A stretch of DNA of 64,000 bases from Aeromicrobium sp. Sec7.5 (lineage in GTDB: Bacteria > Actinomycetota > Actinomycetes > Propionibacteriales > Nocardioidaceae): the NCBI RefSeq assembly GCF_036867135.1, contig NZ_JBAJIJ010000001.1, forward strand, positions 1,178,001-1,242,000. Reading direction: 5' to 3'. The first letter of the stretch is position 1. Every line of letters starts with the position of its first letter. A program made the position numbers and the translations under genes. This document shows positions 40,357-49,055 of this stretch, one piece after another. Under the pieces are notes generated by a model. The model was not told where the DNA came from and did no database searches. It worked only from the letters and a program-made list of their open reading frames with translations.

Positions 40357-43300
40357 TCAGACCTTCGTGACGGCGAAGCCGAGGCCGATCTCGTCGTCGG
40401 TGAACGGCAGGCCCGACGTGTCCTCGGTGCGCGTGACCTCGAGGGCCAGCACCTCGTCGGCGATCTCGCGCCCGTGCACCTCGATGGCCTCGGCCACGGC
40501 GGCGGTGCCGCCCCAGCGCAGCGTGATGCGGTCGGTGATGTCGAATCCCGACGACTTGCGCGCCTCCTGCACGGCCCGGATGACCTCGCGGGCCAGACCG
40601 GCCCGGCGCAGCTCGTCGTCGAGCTCCAGGTCGAGCGCGACGGTCTCGCCCTGGTCGTTGACGACCGACCAGCCCTCGCGCGGCCGCTCGGAGATGACGA
40701 CGTCGTCGAGCGTGACCTCGACCGTGGCGCCGTCGACCATCACCGTGGCCGTGCCTCCGCCCTGCAGCGTCGTGGCCAGGTCCGTCGGGTCGGCCGCGGC
40801 GATCGCCTCGGCCACCCGGGGCGTCTGCTTGCCGTGGCGCTTGCCGAGAGCACGGAAGTTGCCCTTGACCGAGTGGTCGACGAGCGCCCCTCCGGCCTCG
40901 CCCAGCGCGTCGAGGCGCCCGACGTTGAGCTCCTCGCAGACCTGGGCGCGCAGCTCCTCACCGAGGCTCTGCCAGGCGGAGGAGGCGATCAGGGCGCGGC
41001 GCAGCGGCTGGCGGACCTTGGCCTTGGCCTCCGCCCGGGCCGCGCGCCCGAGCTCGGTCACGCGACGGGCCAGGTGCACGCGCTCGTCCAGACCGTCGAC
41101 CACGAGGGTCGGGTCGGCGACGGGCCACGCGGCCAGGTGCACCGACGCCGTCGCCGAGGGTTCGACCGGACGCACGACGTCCTGCCAGACCCGCTCGGTG
41201 ATGAACGGCACCAGCGGCGCCATGAGGCGCGTCAGGACGTCGATCGTCTCGTGGAGGGTCGCGAGCGCCGCGGGGTCGCCGGCCCAGAAGCGGCGGCGCG
41301 AGCGACGGACGTACCAGTTCGACAGGTCGTCGACGAATCGCGCGATGCGGGCACCGGCGGACTGCGTGTCGAACTGCTCCAGATCGGAGGTGACGTCTGC
41401 GGTGAGCAGCTGCAGCTGCGAGAGCACCCACCGGTCGAGCACGTCGCGGTCGGCCGGTGGCGGCACGTCCGCGCCCGGTGCCCAGCCCGCAGCACGCGCG
41501 TAGAGCACGTGGAAGGCCACGGTGTTCCAGTAGGTCAGCAGGACCTTGCGCACGATCTCGGTGAGCGTGACGTGGCCGATGCGGCGCGCCGACCAGGGGG
41601 AGCCGGAGCTCGCCATGAACCAGCGCAGCGCGTCGGCGCCGTGCTCGTCCATGAGGGGCATCGGGAGCAGGATGTTGCCCAGGTGCTTGCTCATCTTGCG
41701 GCCGTCCTCGGCCAGGAGGTGGCCCAGGCAGACGACGTTCTCGTACGACGACTTGTCGAACACGAGGGTGCCGACCGCCATGAGCGAGTAGAACCAGCCA
41801 CGGGTCTGGTCGATCGCCTCGCAGATGTACTGGGCCGGGTAGGCCCGCTCGAACTTCTCGGCCGAGCCCGGGGCGTGCGGGTAGCCCCACTGCGCGAACG
41901 GCATCGAGCCGGAGTCGAACCAGACGTCGATGACCTCCGGGACCCGGCGATAGGTGCCGGCCTGGCCGTCGACCGTGAACGTGACGTCGTCGATGAACGG
42001 GCGGTGCGGGTCCAGGTCGGACAGGTCGCGCCCCGTGAGCTCGGACAGCTCCTTCAGCGACTCGATGCAGACGATCTGGGTCGGGTCGGCGTCATTGCGC
42101 CAGATGGGCAGGGGCGTGCCCCAGAAGCGGGAGCGGGAGAGCGCCCAGTCCTGGTTGTTGTCGAGCCAGTCGCCGTAGCGCCCGTGCTTGATCGTCTCGG
42201 GGAACCAGGCGGTGCCCTCGTTCTCGGCGATCAGCTGGTCCTTGATCTGGGTCGTGCGGATGTACCAGGCGGGCAGCGCGTAGTACATGAGCGGCGTGTG
42301 GCAGCGCCAGCAGTGCGGATAGGAGTGCTCGTAGTCGAGCCCCCGGAACAGCAGGCCGCGCGCCTCGAGGTCGGCGACGAGGGTCGGGTCGGCCTCCTTG
42401 AAGAACGCGCCGCCGACGAGGGGGACGTCGGCCTCGAAGTGGCCGTCGGACGTGATGGGGTTGACGACCGGCAGGCCGTAGGCCCGACAGACCTCCATGT
42501 CGTCGGCACCGAAGGCGGGGGACTGGTGCACCAGTCCCGTGCCGTCGTCGGTCGTGACGTACTCGGCGAGCACGACGAAGTGGGAGTCCGGGACGTCGAT
42601 CAGCTCGAACGGACGTTGGTACGTCCAGCGCTCCATGTCGCGGCCCGGGAAGGTCTCCTCGATGACCCAGTCGTCGCCGAGGGCCGCGGACACCAGGCCC
42701 TCGAACACGATCACGCGGTCGTCGCCGTTGCGGGCGATCGCGTACGTGTGGTCGGGGTGCACCGCGACTGCGGTGTTCGACACGAGGGTCCAGGGCGTCG
42801 TGGTCCAGACGAGCAGGTCGACGCCGGTGTGCGGGCCGCTCGTGAGCGGGAACCGGACGTAGACCGAGGGGTCGACGATCGTCTCGTACCCCTGTGCGAG
42901 CTCGTGGTCGGACAGCGTGGTGCCGCAGCGCGGGCAGTAGGGGGCCACGCGGTGCGACTCGACGAGCAGGCCCTTGTCGAAGATCTGGCGCAGGCCCCAC
43001 CACACGCTCTGGACGTACTCGCTGTCCATCGTGCGGTAGGGGTGGGCCATGTCGGTCCAGTAGCCCATGCGATCGGTCATGTCCTCGAACTGACCGACGT
43101 TGCGCAGCACCGCCTCGCGGCACTTCGCGTTGAACTCCGCGATGCCGAAGGCCTCGATGTCGGGCTTGCCGTTGAAGCCCAGCTCCTTCTCGACCGCGAT
43201 CTCGACCGGCAGGCCGTGGCAGTCCCAGCCGGCCTTCCGCTCCACCAGGTGGCCCTGCATCGTCTTGAACCGCGGGAAGACGTCCTTGAAGACCCGTGCC

Positions 43301-43542
43301 TCGACGTGGTGCGTGCCCGGCACGCCGTTCGCCGTCGGCGGGCCCTCGTAGAACGTCCATCGCGGGGCGTCGGCGCGTTCGGACAGGCTCGCTGCGAAGG
43401 TGCCCTCGGACTCCCACAGGTCGAGGATCTCGCGCTCCAGCCCCGGGAGGTCGATCTGCGCCGGGACGGCGCGGTACACGGGTCGATCGGAGGAGGCGGA
43501 CCCGGTGTCGGGTGCGGTGTCGGAGGTCGGGGGAGAGGTCAC
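40357..43542 (-). CDS. ileS: Isoleucyl-tRNA synthetase
   Basis: The 1061-aa class I synthetase charges tRNA-Ile. The HIGH-type signature is in GPPTANGVPGTHHVEAR near residue 70 and KMSKH is in DGRKMSKHLGN. The connective peptide carries the editing domain around TWTTTPWTL-like VWTTTPWTLVSN. Length and signatures indicate the eukaryote-like type 2 IleRS common in actinobacteria, a type often tolerant to mupirocin; resistance itself cannot be read here. GTG 43542 is chosen because TAGAAT lies 7 nt upstream on this strand. No T-box is visible. Confidence 0.96.
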   Translation of the reverse strand: MTSPPTSDTAPDTGSASSDRPVYRAVPAQIDLPGLEREILDLWESEGTFAASLSERADAPRWTFYEGPPTANGVPGTHHVEARVFKDVFPRFKTMQGHLVERKAGWDCHGLPVEIAVEKELGFNGKPDIEAFGIAEFNAKCREAVLRNVGQFEDMTDRMGYWTDMAHPYRTMDSEYVQSVWWGLRQIFDKGLLVESHRVAPYCPRCGTTLSDHELAQGYETIVDPSVYVRFPLTSGPHTGVDLLVWTTTPWTLVSNTAVAVHPDHTYAIARNGDDRVIVFEGLVSAALGDDWVIEETFPGRDMERWTYQRPFELIDVPDSHFVVLAEYVTTDDGTGLVHQSPAFGADDMEVCRAYGLPVVNPITSDGHFEADVPLVGGAFFKEADPTLVADLEARGLLFRGLDYEHSYPHCWRCHTPLMYYALPAWYIRTTQIKDQLIAENEGTAWFPETIKHGRYGDWLDNNQDWALSRSRFWGTPLPIWRNDADPTQIVCIESLKELSELTGRDLSDLDPHRPFIDDVTFTVDGQAGTYRRVPEVIDVWFDSGSMPFAQWGYPHAPGSAEKFERAYPAQYICEAIDQTRGWFYSLMAVGTLVFDKSSYENVVCLGHLLAEDGRKMSKHLGNILLPMPLMDEHGADALRWFMASSGSPWSARRIGHVTLTEIVRKVLLTYWNTVAFHVLYARAAGWAPGADVPPPADRDVLDRWVLSQLQLLTADVTSDLEQFDTQSAGARIARFVDDLSNWYVRRSRRRFWAGDPAALATLHETIDVLTRLMAPLVPFITERVWQDVVRPVEPSATASVHLAAWPVADPTLVVDGLDERVHLARRVTELGRAARAEAKAKVRQPLRRALIASSAWQSLGEELRAQVCEELNVGRLDALGEAGGALVDHSVKGNFRALGKRHGKQTPRVAEAIAAADPTDLATTLQGGGTATVMVDGATVEVTLDDVVISERPREGWSVVNDQGETVALDLELDDELRRAGLAREVIRAVQEARKSSGFDITDRITLRWGGTAAVAEAIEVHGREIADEVLALEVTRTEDTSGLPFTDDEIGLGFAVTKV

Positions 43543-43549
43543 ACGCGCG

Positions 43550-43555
43550 ATTCTA
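43550..43555 (-). promoter_or_regulatory. -10 element of leaderless ileS
   Basis: Minus-strand TAGAAT, 7-nt spacer, then GTG 43542. The divergent TraR/DksA promoter begins 36 nt away. Confidence 0.6.
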
Positions 43556-43590
43556 CGGAGCGCCGTCAGGGCACCTGCGGCGAGGCGAAG

Positions 43591-43619
43591 TTGCCACGCT
43601 TGGCGCGGCGGTCTACTGT
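43591..43619 (+). promoter_or_regulatory. Promoter of leaderless TraR/DksA gene
   Basis: TTGCCA (43591-43596), a 17-nt spacer, TACTGT (43614-43619), then 7 nt to the ATG at 43627. Together with the lsr2 promoter it is among the best complete leaderless promoters in the window. Confidence 0.7.
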
Positions 43620-43626
43620 CCGGCGC

Positions 43627-44028
43627 ATGCCGAAGTCGACGCTCCTCGTCCGCAGCGACGAGGACCCCTGGTCCGAGAGTGAGCTGGCGGAGGTCAAGTC
43701 CGAGCTGGAGGCTGATCTCGGCCGCTTGCGAGACGAGCTCGAGCAGACGGCCCGCGACCTCGCGGACCTGCTCGACGACGGCTCGGACGGTGCCGGCAAC
43801 GACCAGGCCGACGTCGGCTCGAAGGGTCTGGAGCGCGACGCCGAGCTGTCGCTGCGCGCCAACCAGCAGGAGCTCCTGTTCCAGACCGAGAAGGCCCTCG
43901 GTCGGCTCGCCGACGGCAGCTACGGCCAGTGCGAGTCGTGCGGCGAGGCGATCGGCAAGAACCGTTTGATGGCCTTCCCCCGCGCGACCTTGTGCATCCC
44001 GTGCAAGCAGCGCGAGGAACGACGCTGA
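43627..44028 (+). CDS. TraR/DksA family zinc-finger protein
   Basis: A 133-aa protein related to DksA, which binds RNA polymerase through the secondary channel. A coiled coil (ELAEVKSELEADLGRLRDELEQTARDL) ends in a loop with acidic residues, followed by NDQADVGSKGLERDAELSL. The C-terminal C4 zinc finger is CESCGEAIGKNRL...CIPCKQ. Actinobacterial members are usually found beside lspA, as here. A role in transcription control or stress is inferred. The stop overlaps the probable lspA start. Confidence 0.9.
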   Translation: MPKSTLLVRSDEDPWSESELAEVKSELEADLGRLRDELEQTARDLADLLDDGSDGAGNDQADVGSKGLERDAELSLRANQQELLFQTEKALGRLADGSYGQCESCGEAIGKNRLMAFPRATLCIPCKQREERR

Positions 44029-44645
44029 ACGCTGAGGCTCCCGGGGGCCACAAGGCCCGCGGCCGGCTCCTGATCGGGTTCGGTGCCGGAGTCCTCGCGG
44101 CGTGGGCGCTCGACCAGGCCACCAAGGTCTGGGCGGTCGCGCGACTGGAGGGCCAGGACCCGATCCGGGTCGTGCCCGACGTCCTCGAGCTGCGGTTCCT
44201 GCGCAATCCCGGGGCCGCGTTCGGCCTCGGCACCTCGATGACGGTGCTGCTGACGATCATCGCGATCGGTGTGGCCGTGGTCGTCGTCCGGCTGGCGCCG
44301 CGCCTGCAGGACGGCGTGTGGCGCCTGGCGCTCGGACTCCTGCTCGCCGGCACGACCGGCAACCTGACCGACCGCCTCCTGCGCGAGCCGGAGCCGCTGC
44401 GGGGCCACGTCGTCGACTTCATCGACTACGGCGGCCTGTTCGTGGGCAATGTCGCCGACATCTACCTGACCGCCGCGGCGATCCTGATCCTGGTGCAGTC
44501 GTGGCGCGGCATCGGCCTTGACGGCCGCCGTGACCTCGACCGTCCCGAGACCGGCAAGCACGAGCGCACCGAGCCGGGCGGGGAGCATCGTGCGGGCCCC
44601 GACGGCCCCGACGACATCGCCGAGCACCCCGACGGGGGACACTAG
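44025..44645 (+). CDS. lspA: Lipoprotein signal peptidase II
   Basis: The integral membrane aspartyl protease removes signal peptides from prolipoproteins. Four transmembrane helices are seen. Catalytic regions are [24 protein letters not shown] and [22 protein letters not shown], containing both aspartates. A hydrophilic tail of about 40 residues (rich in D, R, E, G) follows. The start is uncertain. CTG 44025 has GAGGAAC at 44014-44020 and overlaps the upstream stop (CTGA), giving 206 aa. GTG 44001 and GTG 43992 are alternatives inside the previous gene. Confidence 0.9.
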   Translation: MNAEAPGGHKARGRLLIGFGAGVLAAWALDQATKVWAVARLEGQDPIRVVPDVLELRFLRNPGAAFGLGTSMTVLLTIIAIGVAVVVVRLAPRLQDGVWRLALGLLLAGTTGNLTDRLLREPEPLRGHVVDFIDYGGLFVGNVADIYLTAAAILILVQSWRGIGLDGRRDLDRPETGKHERTEPGGEHRAGPDGPDDIAEHPDGGH

Positions 44646-44650
44646 GTCCC

Positions 44651-45577
44651 GTGAGTGACCTCCGCGTGATCGCCGTCCCCGAAGGACTCGAGGGCGAACG
44701 GGTCGACGTCGCGCTCGCCCGCCTGCTCGGGCTGTCCCGTTCGCGGGCCGCCGAGCTCGTGGCCGACGGGCACGTGCTGCTCGACGGCAACCCGCCGGCC
44801 AAGTCCGAGCGCGTCCTCGCCGGAGCCATGTTGGAGGCCACGATCCCGTCGGTCGTTCCCGTGCGGGTCGAGGCGATCCCGGTCGACGACCTGAAGATCG
44901 TGCACGACGACGACGACCTCGTGATCGTCGACAAGCCGGTCGGCGTCGCGGCCCACCCCGGCGTCGGCTGGAACGGACCCACGGTGCTCGGCGCGCTCGC
45001 CGCCCGCGGGTACCGGATCTCCACCTCGGGCGCACCCGAGCGCCAGGGCATCGTGCACCGGCTCGACGTGGGCACGAGCGGTCTGATGGCCGTGGCCAAG
45101 TCCGAGCACGCGTACTCCGTCATGAAGCAGTACTTCCGCGATCGCGTCGTCGACAAGACGTACCACGCGCTCGTGCAGGGACACCCCGATCCGCACACCG
45201 GCACGATCGACGCACCCATCGCCCGCCACCCCAAGCACGACTTCAAGTTCACGGTGCGCGACGGTGGCCGGGCGAGCGTCACGCACTACGACACGCTCGA
45301 GGCCCACCGGTACGCCTCGTTGCTGACGATCAAGCTCGAGACGGGGCGCACGCACCAGATCCGCGTGCACCTGAGCGCCCTGAAGCACCCGTGCGTCGGC
45401 GACCCGCTCTACGGCGCAGACCCGACGCTCTCGTCACGCGTCGGTCTCGAGCGCCAGTGGCTGCACGCCGTCGGCCTCGGTTTCGTGCACCCCCGCACGG
45501 GCCTGGCCGTCGACTACGAGTCGACCTACCCCGATGACCTCCAGAAGGCGCTCGACCTGATCCGCTCGCTCGACTGA
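44651..45577 (+). CDS. rluD: 23S rRNA/tRNA pseudouridine synthase, RluA/RluD family
   Basis: The 308-aa enzyme converts uridines to pseudouridine, probably in helix 69 of 23S rRNA. An N-terminal S4 RNA-binding domain ([21 protein letters not shown]) precedes the catalytic domain. The catalytic aspartate is in [24 protein letters not shown], and [24 protein letters not shown] near the end, are typical. GTG 44651 follows the lspA stop by 5 nt. The lspA-rluD pairing is conserved widely. The exact target is inferred from family similarity. Confidence 0.93.
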   Translation: MSDLRVIAVPEGLEGERVDVALARLLGLSRSRAAELVADGHVLLDGNPPAKSERVLAGAMLEATIPSVVPVRVEAIPVDDLKIVHDDDDLVIVDKPVGVAAHPGVGWNGPTVLGALAARGYRISTSGAPERQGIVHRLDVGTSGLMAVAKSEHAYSVMKQYFRDRVVDKTYHALVQGHPDPHTGTIDAPIARHPKHDFKFTVRDGGRASVTHYDTLEAHRYASLLTIKLETGRTHQIRVHLSALKHPCVGDPLYGADPTLSSRVGLERQWLHAVGLGFVHPRTGLAVDYESTYPDDLQKALDLIRSLD

Positions 45578-45620
45578 GCAGGGGCTCGCCGTCGCCGGGT
45601 GGCGTTTCAGCGTGGTTGCT

Positions 45621-45764
45621 GACAAGCGGCCACGGACGACGGCGGAGGGGTCTCCGGGGTGCCGAGCGTTGCCGGGTAGACCGAGGACGATGCATTCCGG
45701 TTGCTGGGGCTACCGCGATGCATCGTCGTCGGTCGCCCCGCCGGGTGGTCCGTGGCCGCTTGTC
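45621..45764. repeat. 144-bp element with 17-bp terminal inverted repeats (family B)
   Basis: The ends are perfect inverted repeats of 17 nt (GACAAGCGGCCACGGAC at 45621-45637 and its complement at 45748-45764). An inner 10-bp inverted pair, GACGATGCAT (45686-45695) and its complement (45718-45727), sits in the middle. No coding capacity is evident. Related sequences are at 24891-24976 and at 13708-13757. The 280-nt gap between rluD and the ABC genes is mostly this element, and 45765-45857 contains only the ABC promoter region. Confidence 0.8.
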
Positions 45765-45857
45765 CGCGCCACCCGCAGCGGTCACGAAACCGACGATCGG
45801 CCGAATTCTCGACCTTTCCGACCAAAAGTGTCCGCCGCCTCCGGCAGGCTGGCCCCC

Positions 45858-46844
45858 ATGTCCGACATGATCCGCGCGACCGGGCTGGTCAAGCGCTACA
45901 AGAACACCACCGCACTGGCGGGGCTCGACCTCGTGGTGCCCGAGGGCACCGTCCTGGGGCTGCTCGGTCCCAACGGGGCCGGCAAGACCACCGCGGTGCG
46001 CATCCTCGCCACGCTGCTGCGTCCTGACGAGGGCTCCGCACAGGTCGCGGGCGTCGACGTGCTGGCCGATCCCATGGGGGTCCGATCCCGCATCGGCCTG
46101 TCCGGCCAGTACGCGGCGGTCGACGAGCACCTCACGGGTTTCGAGAACCTCGAGATGGTCGGTCGTCTCTACGGCATGAGCCGCAAGCAGGCCTCCTCCC
46201 GGGCGCGTGACCTGCTCGAGCGCTTCGACCTGGTCGACGCCGGCGACCGCCCGTCCAAGACCTACTCCGGCGGCATGCGCCGTCGCCTCGACCTGGCAGG
46301 AGCGCTGGTGGCCGAACCGCCCGTGCTGATCCTCGACGAGCCCACCACGGGACTCGACCCGCGCAGCCGTCAGCAGATGTGGGCCGTCATCCGCGACCTC
46401 GTGTCCGACGGCACCACGCTGCTGCTCACGACGCAGTACCTCGAAGAGGCCGACCTGCTCGCCGACGACATCGTGGTCATCGACCAGGGCAAGGCCATCG
46501 CCCGCGGCACGGCCGACGAGCTGAAGTCCCGCACGGGGGGCGAGCGGATCGAGGTCGTCGTGGCCGACGTCGCCCGCCTCGACGACGCGGCGCGTGCCCT
46601 GGCCGGCGTCGCCCAGGGCGAGGTCCAGGCCGACCCGGCGCGACGCTCCGTCACGGGCGCGGTCGACGACGACGGGGCCGGCCGGCTCATGCAGGTGCTG
46701 CAGGCCCTGCGCGACGACGGCGTCGAGCTGCTCGACGTCGGGCTCCGGCGACCCACCCTCGACGACGTGTTCCTCACCCTGACGGGCCGCGCCGCCGAGG
46801 ACGACGCGCCCGCATCCGAGACCGAGACGGAGGTCCGCTCATGA
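45858..46844 (+). CDS. ABC exporter ATP-binding protein (DrrA-like)
   Basis: A 328-aa ATPase of the daunorubicin-resistance type. Walker A is GPNGAGKTTAVRIL, the signature TYSGGMRRRLDLAGAL, Walker B LILDEPTTGLDPRSR and the switch histidine region LLTTQYLEEADLLAD. A C-terminal extension of about 90 residues with VFLTLTGRAAEDD is typical of DrrA. ATG 45858 has CAGGCT 7 nt upstream, a degenerate leaderless -10. The open frame upstream crosses the repeat element and is not part of the gene. Its stop overlaps the permease start (ATGA). The exported compound is unknown. Confidence 0.92.
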   Translation: MSDMIRATGLVKRYKNTTALAGLDLVVPEGTVLGLLGPNGAGKTTAVRILATLLRPDEGSAQVAGVDVLADPMGVRSRIGLSGQYAAVDEHLTGFENLEMVGRLYGMSRKQASSRARDLLERFDLVDAGDRPSKTYSGGMRRRLDLAGALVAEPPVLILDEPTTGLDPRSRQQMWAVIRDLVSDGTTLLLTTQYLEEADLLADDIVVIDQGKAIARGTADELKSRTGGERIEVVVADVARLDDAARALAGVAQGEVQADPARRSVTGAVDDDGAGRLMQVLQALRDDGVELLDVGLRRPTLDDVFLTLTGRAAEDDAPASETETEVRS

Positions 46845-47659
46845 GCGCCACCCGCACCAGCCCCCTGCGCGTCGCCACCGACGGCTGGGTCGTCGCCAAG
46901 CGCAACGTCATCAAGATCAAGCGGGTCCCGGAGATCCTGGTCTTCGTCCTGCTGTCGCCGATCATGTTCGTGCTGCTGTTCGCGTACGTCTTCGGCGGTG
47001 CCATCGACGCCGGCGCCGGGCTCGACTACAAGGAGTTCCTCGTCGGCGGCATCTTCGCCCAGACGGTCGTCTTCGGTGCCACCTTCACCGGCGCTGGTCT
47101 GGCCGAGGACATGCAGAAGGGCATCATCGACCGGTTCCGGTCCCTCCCGATGTCGCGCTCGGCGGTCCTGGTGGGTCGCACCACGAGCGACATCATCTAC
47201 AACGTGCTGTCGCTCATCATCATGGCGCTCACGGGCCTGCTGGTCGGGTGGCGCATCCGCGAGGGCGTCCTCGATGCGCTCGCGGCGTTCGCGCTGCTCA
47301 TCCTGTTCGCCTACGCCATCAGCTGGATCATGGGCTACATCGGCCTGCTGGTGCCGAGCGTCGAGGTCATCAACAACGCGTCGTTCCTGGTCATCATGCC
47401 GCTGACCTTCGTCTCGAACGCCTTCGTGCCGCTGGAGTCGTTCCCGAGCGGGCTTCGCACCGTCGTGGAGTGGAATCCCGTCTCGGCGGTCACGCAGGCC
47501 GTCCGCGAGCTGTTCGGCAACACGTCGGCCGCCGTCCCGGTGCCCGATGCCTGGTCGATCCAGAACCCCGTGCTCTACACGTTGATCTGGGTGGTCCTCA
47601 TCCTCGTGGTGTTCGTGCCGTTGTCGGTGCGCCAGTACCGCATCGCCAGCAGCCGCTGA
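46841..47659 (+). CDS. ABC-2 type exporter permease (DrrB-like)
   Basis: A 272-aa membrane subunit with six predicted helices. An N-terminal cytoplasmic segment, KRNVIKIKRVPEILVFVLLSPIMF, is followed by GLAEDMQKGIIDRFRSLPMSRSAVLVGRTTSD, the ABC-2 signature. PLTFVSNAFVPLESFPSGLR and WNPVSAVTQAVRELFGN are also typical DrrB blocks. It pairs with the upstream ATPase by a 4-nt overlap. Lipid, drug or polyketide export is possible; the substrate cannot be told. Confidence 0.9.
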   Translation: MSATRTSPLRVATDGWVVAKRNVIKIKRVPEILVFVLLSPIMFVLLFAYVFGGAIDAGAGLDYKEFLVGGIFAQTVVFGATFTGAGLAEDMQKGIIDRFRSLPMSRSAVLVGRTTSDIIYNVLSLIIMALTGLLVGWRIREGVLDALAAFALLILFAYAISWIMGYIGLLVPSVEVINNASFLVIMPLTFVSNAFVPLESFPSGLRTVVEWNPVSAVTQAVRELFGNTSAAVPVPDAWSIQNPVLYTLIWVVLILVVFVPLSVRQYRIASSR

Positions 47660-47676
47660 CACCGGCGGACGCACCT

Positions 47677-47710
47677 GCAGGAGGCCACGGGTTCGCGAGT
47701 GGCCTCCTGC
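47677..47710 (+). terminator. Terminator of the ABC exporter operon
   Basis: A perfect 12-bp stem pairs 47677-47688 with 47699-47710 around a 10-nt loop, with further GCACC/GGGTGC pairing outside it. Confidence 0.8.
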
Positions 47711-47751
47711 GGGTGCACCGTGGCCCGCACCTGTCCTGCCACAATGGAACG

Positions 47752-48972
47752 ATGAGCTTGGTACGGCAGTCCGAGAAGCTGAGAGACGTCCTCTACGACA
47801 TCCGGGGACCCGTCAGCGCCCGAGCCGCCCAGCTGGAGTCCGAGGGCCATCGCATCCTCAAGCTCAACATCGGCAACCCCCAGCCGTTCGGCTTCGACGC
47901 GCCGGCCGAGATCCTGCAGGACGTCATCGCCGGGCTGCCCGGCTCTGCCGGTTACTCCGACTCCCGCGGCATCCAGTCCGCGCGTCGCGCGGTGGTGCAC
48001 CACTACCAGCTCACTCCCGACTTCCCGCCGCTCGACATCGACCAGGTCTGGATCGGCAACGGCGTCTCCGAGCTGATCCAGATCGCGCTGCAGGCGCTGC
48101 TGAACAACGGCGACGAGGTCCTGATCCCGATCCCGGACTACCCGCTCTGGACCGCGGTCACGAACCTCGCCGGCGGCACCCCCGTGCACTACCGGTGCGA
48201 CGAGGACAACGAGTGGAACCCCGACCTCGACGACCTCGAGGCGAAGATCACCGACCGCACGCGGGCGATCGTCGTGATCAACCCCAACAACCCCACGGGC
48301 GCGGTCTACTCCCAGCAGACCCTCGAACGCATCGCCGAGCTGGCACGCCGGCACGATCTCGTGCTGATGGCCGACGAGATCTACGACAAGATCCTCTACG
48401 GCGACGCCGTGCACCACGCGATGGCCGGCATCGCTCCCGACGTGCTCACGCTGACCTTCAACGGTCTGTCGAAGGCGTACCGGGTGTGCGGCTACCGAGC
48501 CGGATGGCTGGCGGTCACGGGTCCGCTCGAGCGGGCCCGCGACTACCTGGAGGGCATCACTCTGCTGGCGTCGATGCGCCTGTGTCCGAACGTGCCCGCC
48601 CAGAATGCGATCCAGGTCGCGCTCGGCGGCTACCAGTCGATCCGGGAGCTGATCCTGCCCGGGGGGCGGCTGCTGGAGCAGCGCGACACCGCCGTCACGG
48701 AGCTGCGCAAGATCCCGGGTGTCACGGTCGTCGAGCCCCGGGGGGCGCTGTACGTGTTCCCGCGACTCGACCCCGAGATGTATCCGATCAAGGACGATCA
48801 GCAGTTCGCGCTCGACCTGCTGGAGTCGGAGAAGATCCTGCTCACCCAGGGCACCGGCTTCAACTGGCCCGACCCCGACCACCTGCGGATCGTCACGCTG
48901 CCGTGGTCGCGCGACCTCGCCGAGGCGATCGGTCGGATGGGGGAGTTCCTGTCGACCTATCGGCAGGCCTAG
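47752..48972 (+). CDS. alaT: Alanine aminotransferase (AlaA/AlaT-type, PLP fold I)
   Basis: A 406-aa class I/II aminotransferase predicted to interconvert pyruvate and alanine with glutamate. The N-terminal RGPVSARAAQLESEGHRILKLNIGNP is diagnostic. NPNNPTGAVY, MADEIYDKILY and the Schiff-base lysine in NGLSKAYRVCGYRAGW follow, and NWPDPDHLRIVTLP ends the domain. It stands alone between the ABC terminator and the coiled-coil gene. Some fold-I enzymes of this group act on other substrates, so the alanine assignment is by similarity. Confidence 0.91.
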   Translation: MSLVRQSEKLRDVLYDIRGPVSARAAQLESEGHRILKLNIGNPQPFGFDAPAEILQDVIAGLPGSAGYSDSRGIQSARRAVVHHYQLTPDFPPLDIDQVWIGNGVSELIQIALQALLNNGDEVLIPIPDYPLWTAVTNLAGGTPVHYRCDEDNEWNPDLDDLEAKITDRTRAIVVINPNNPTGAVYSQQTLERIAELARRHDLVLMADEIYDKILYGDAVHHAMAGIAPDVLTLTFNGLSKAYRVCGYRAGWLAVTGPLERARDYLEGITLLASMRLCPNVPAQNAIQVALGGYQSIRELILPGGRLLEQRDTAVTELRKIPGVTVVEPRGALYVFPRLDPEMYPIKDDQQFALDLLESEKILLTQGTGFNWPDPDHLRIVTLPWSRDLAEAIGRMGEFLSTYRQA

Positions 48973-49055
48973 CACGTCCGAGGGTCAATTCGGCGGCCTC
49001 AGGGCGATCGCGCGGCTAACATGGACCGCACGCTCCTCCACCCCCACGGAATCGG

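Noticed and set aside
40339-43626. Long plus-strand open frame antisense to ileS that runs into the TraR/DksA gene
   Set aside because: Only the last 133 codons resemble a real protein; the rest is antisense shadow of ileS.
45612-45857. N-terminal extension of the DrrA-like ATPase
   Set aside because: It would be encoded by the repeat element; the family starts at ATG 45858.
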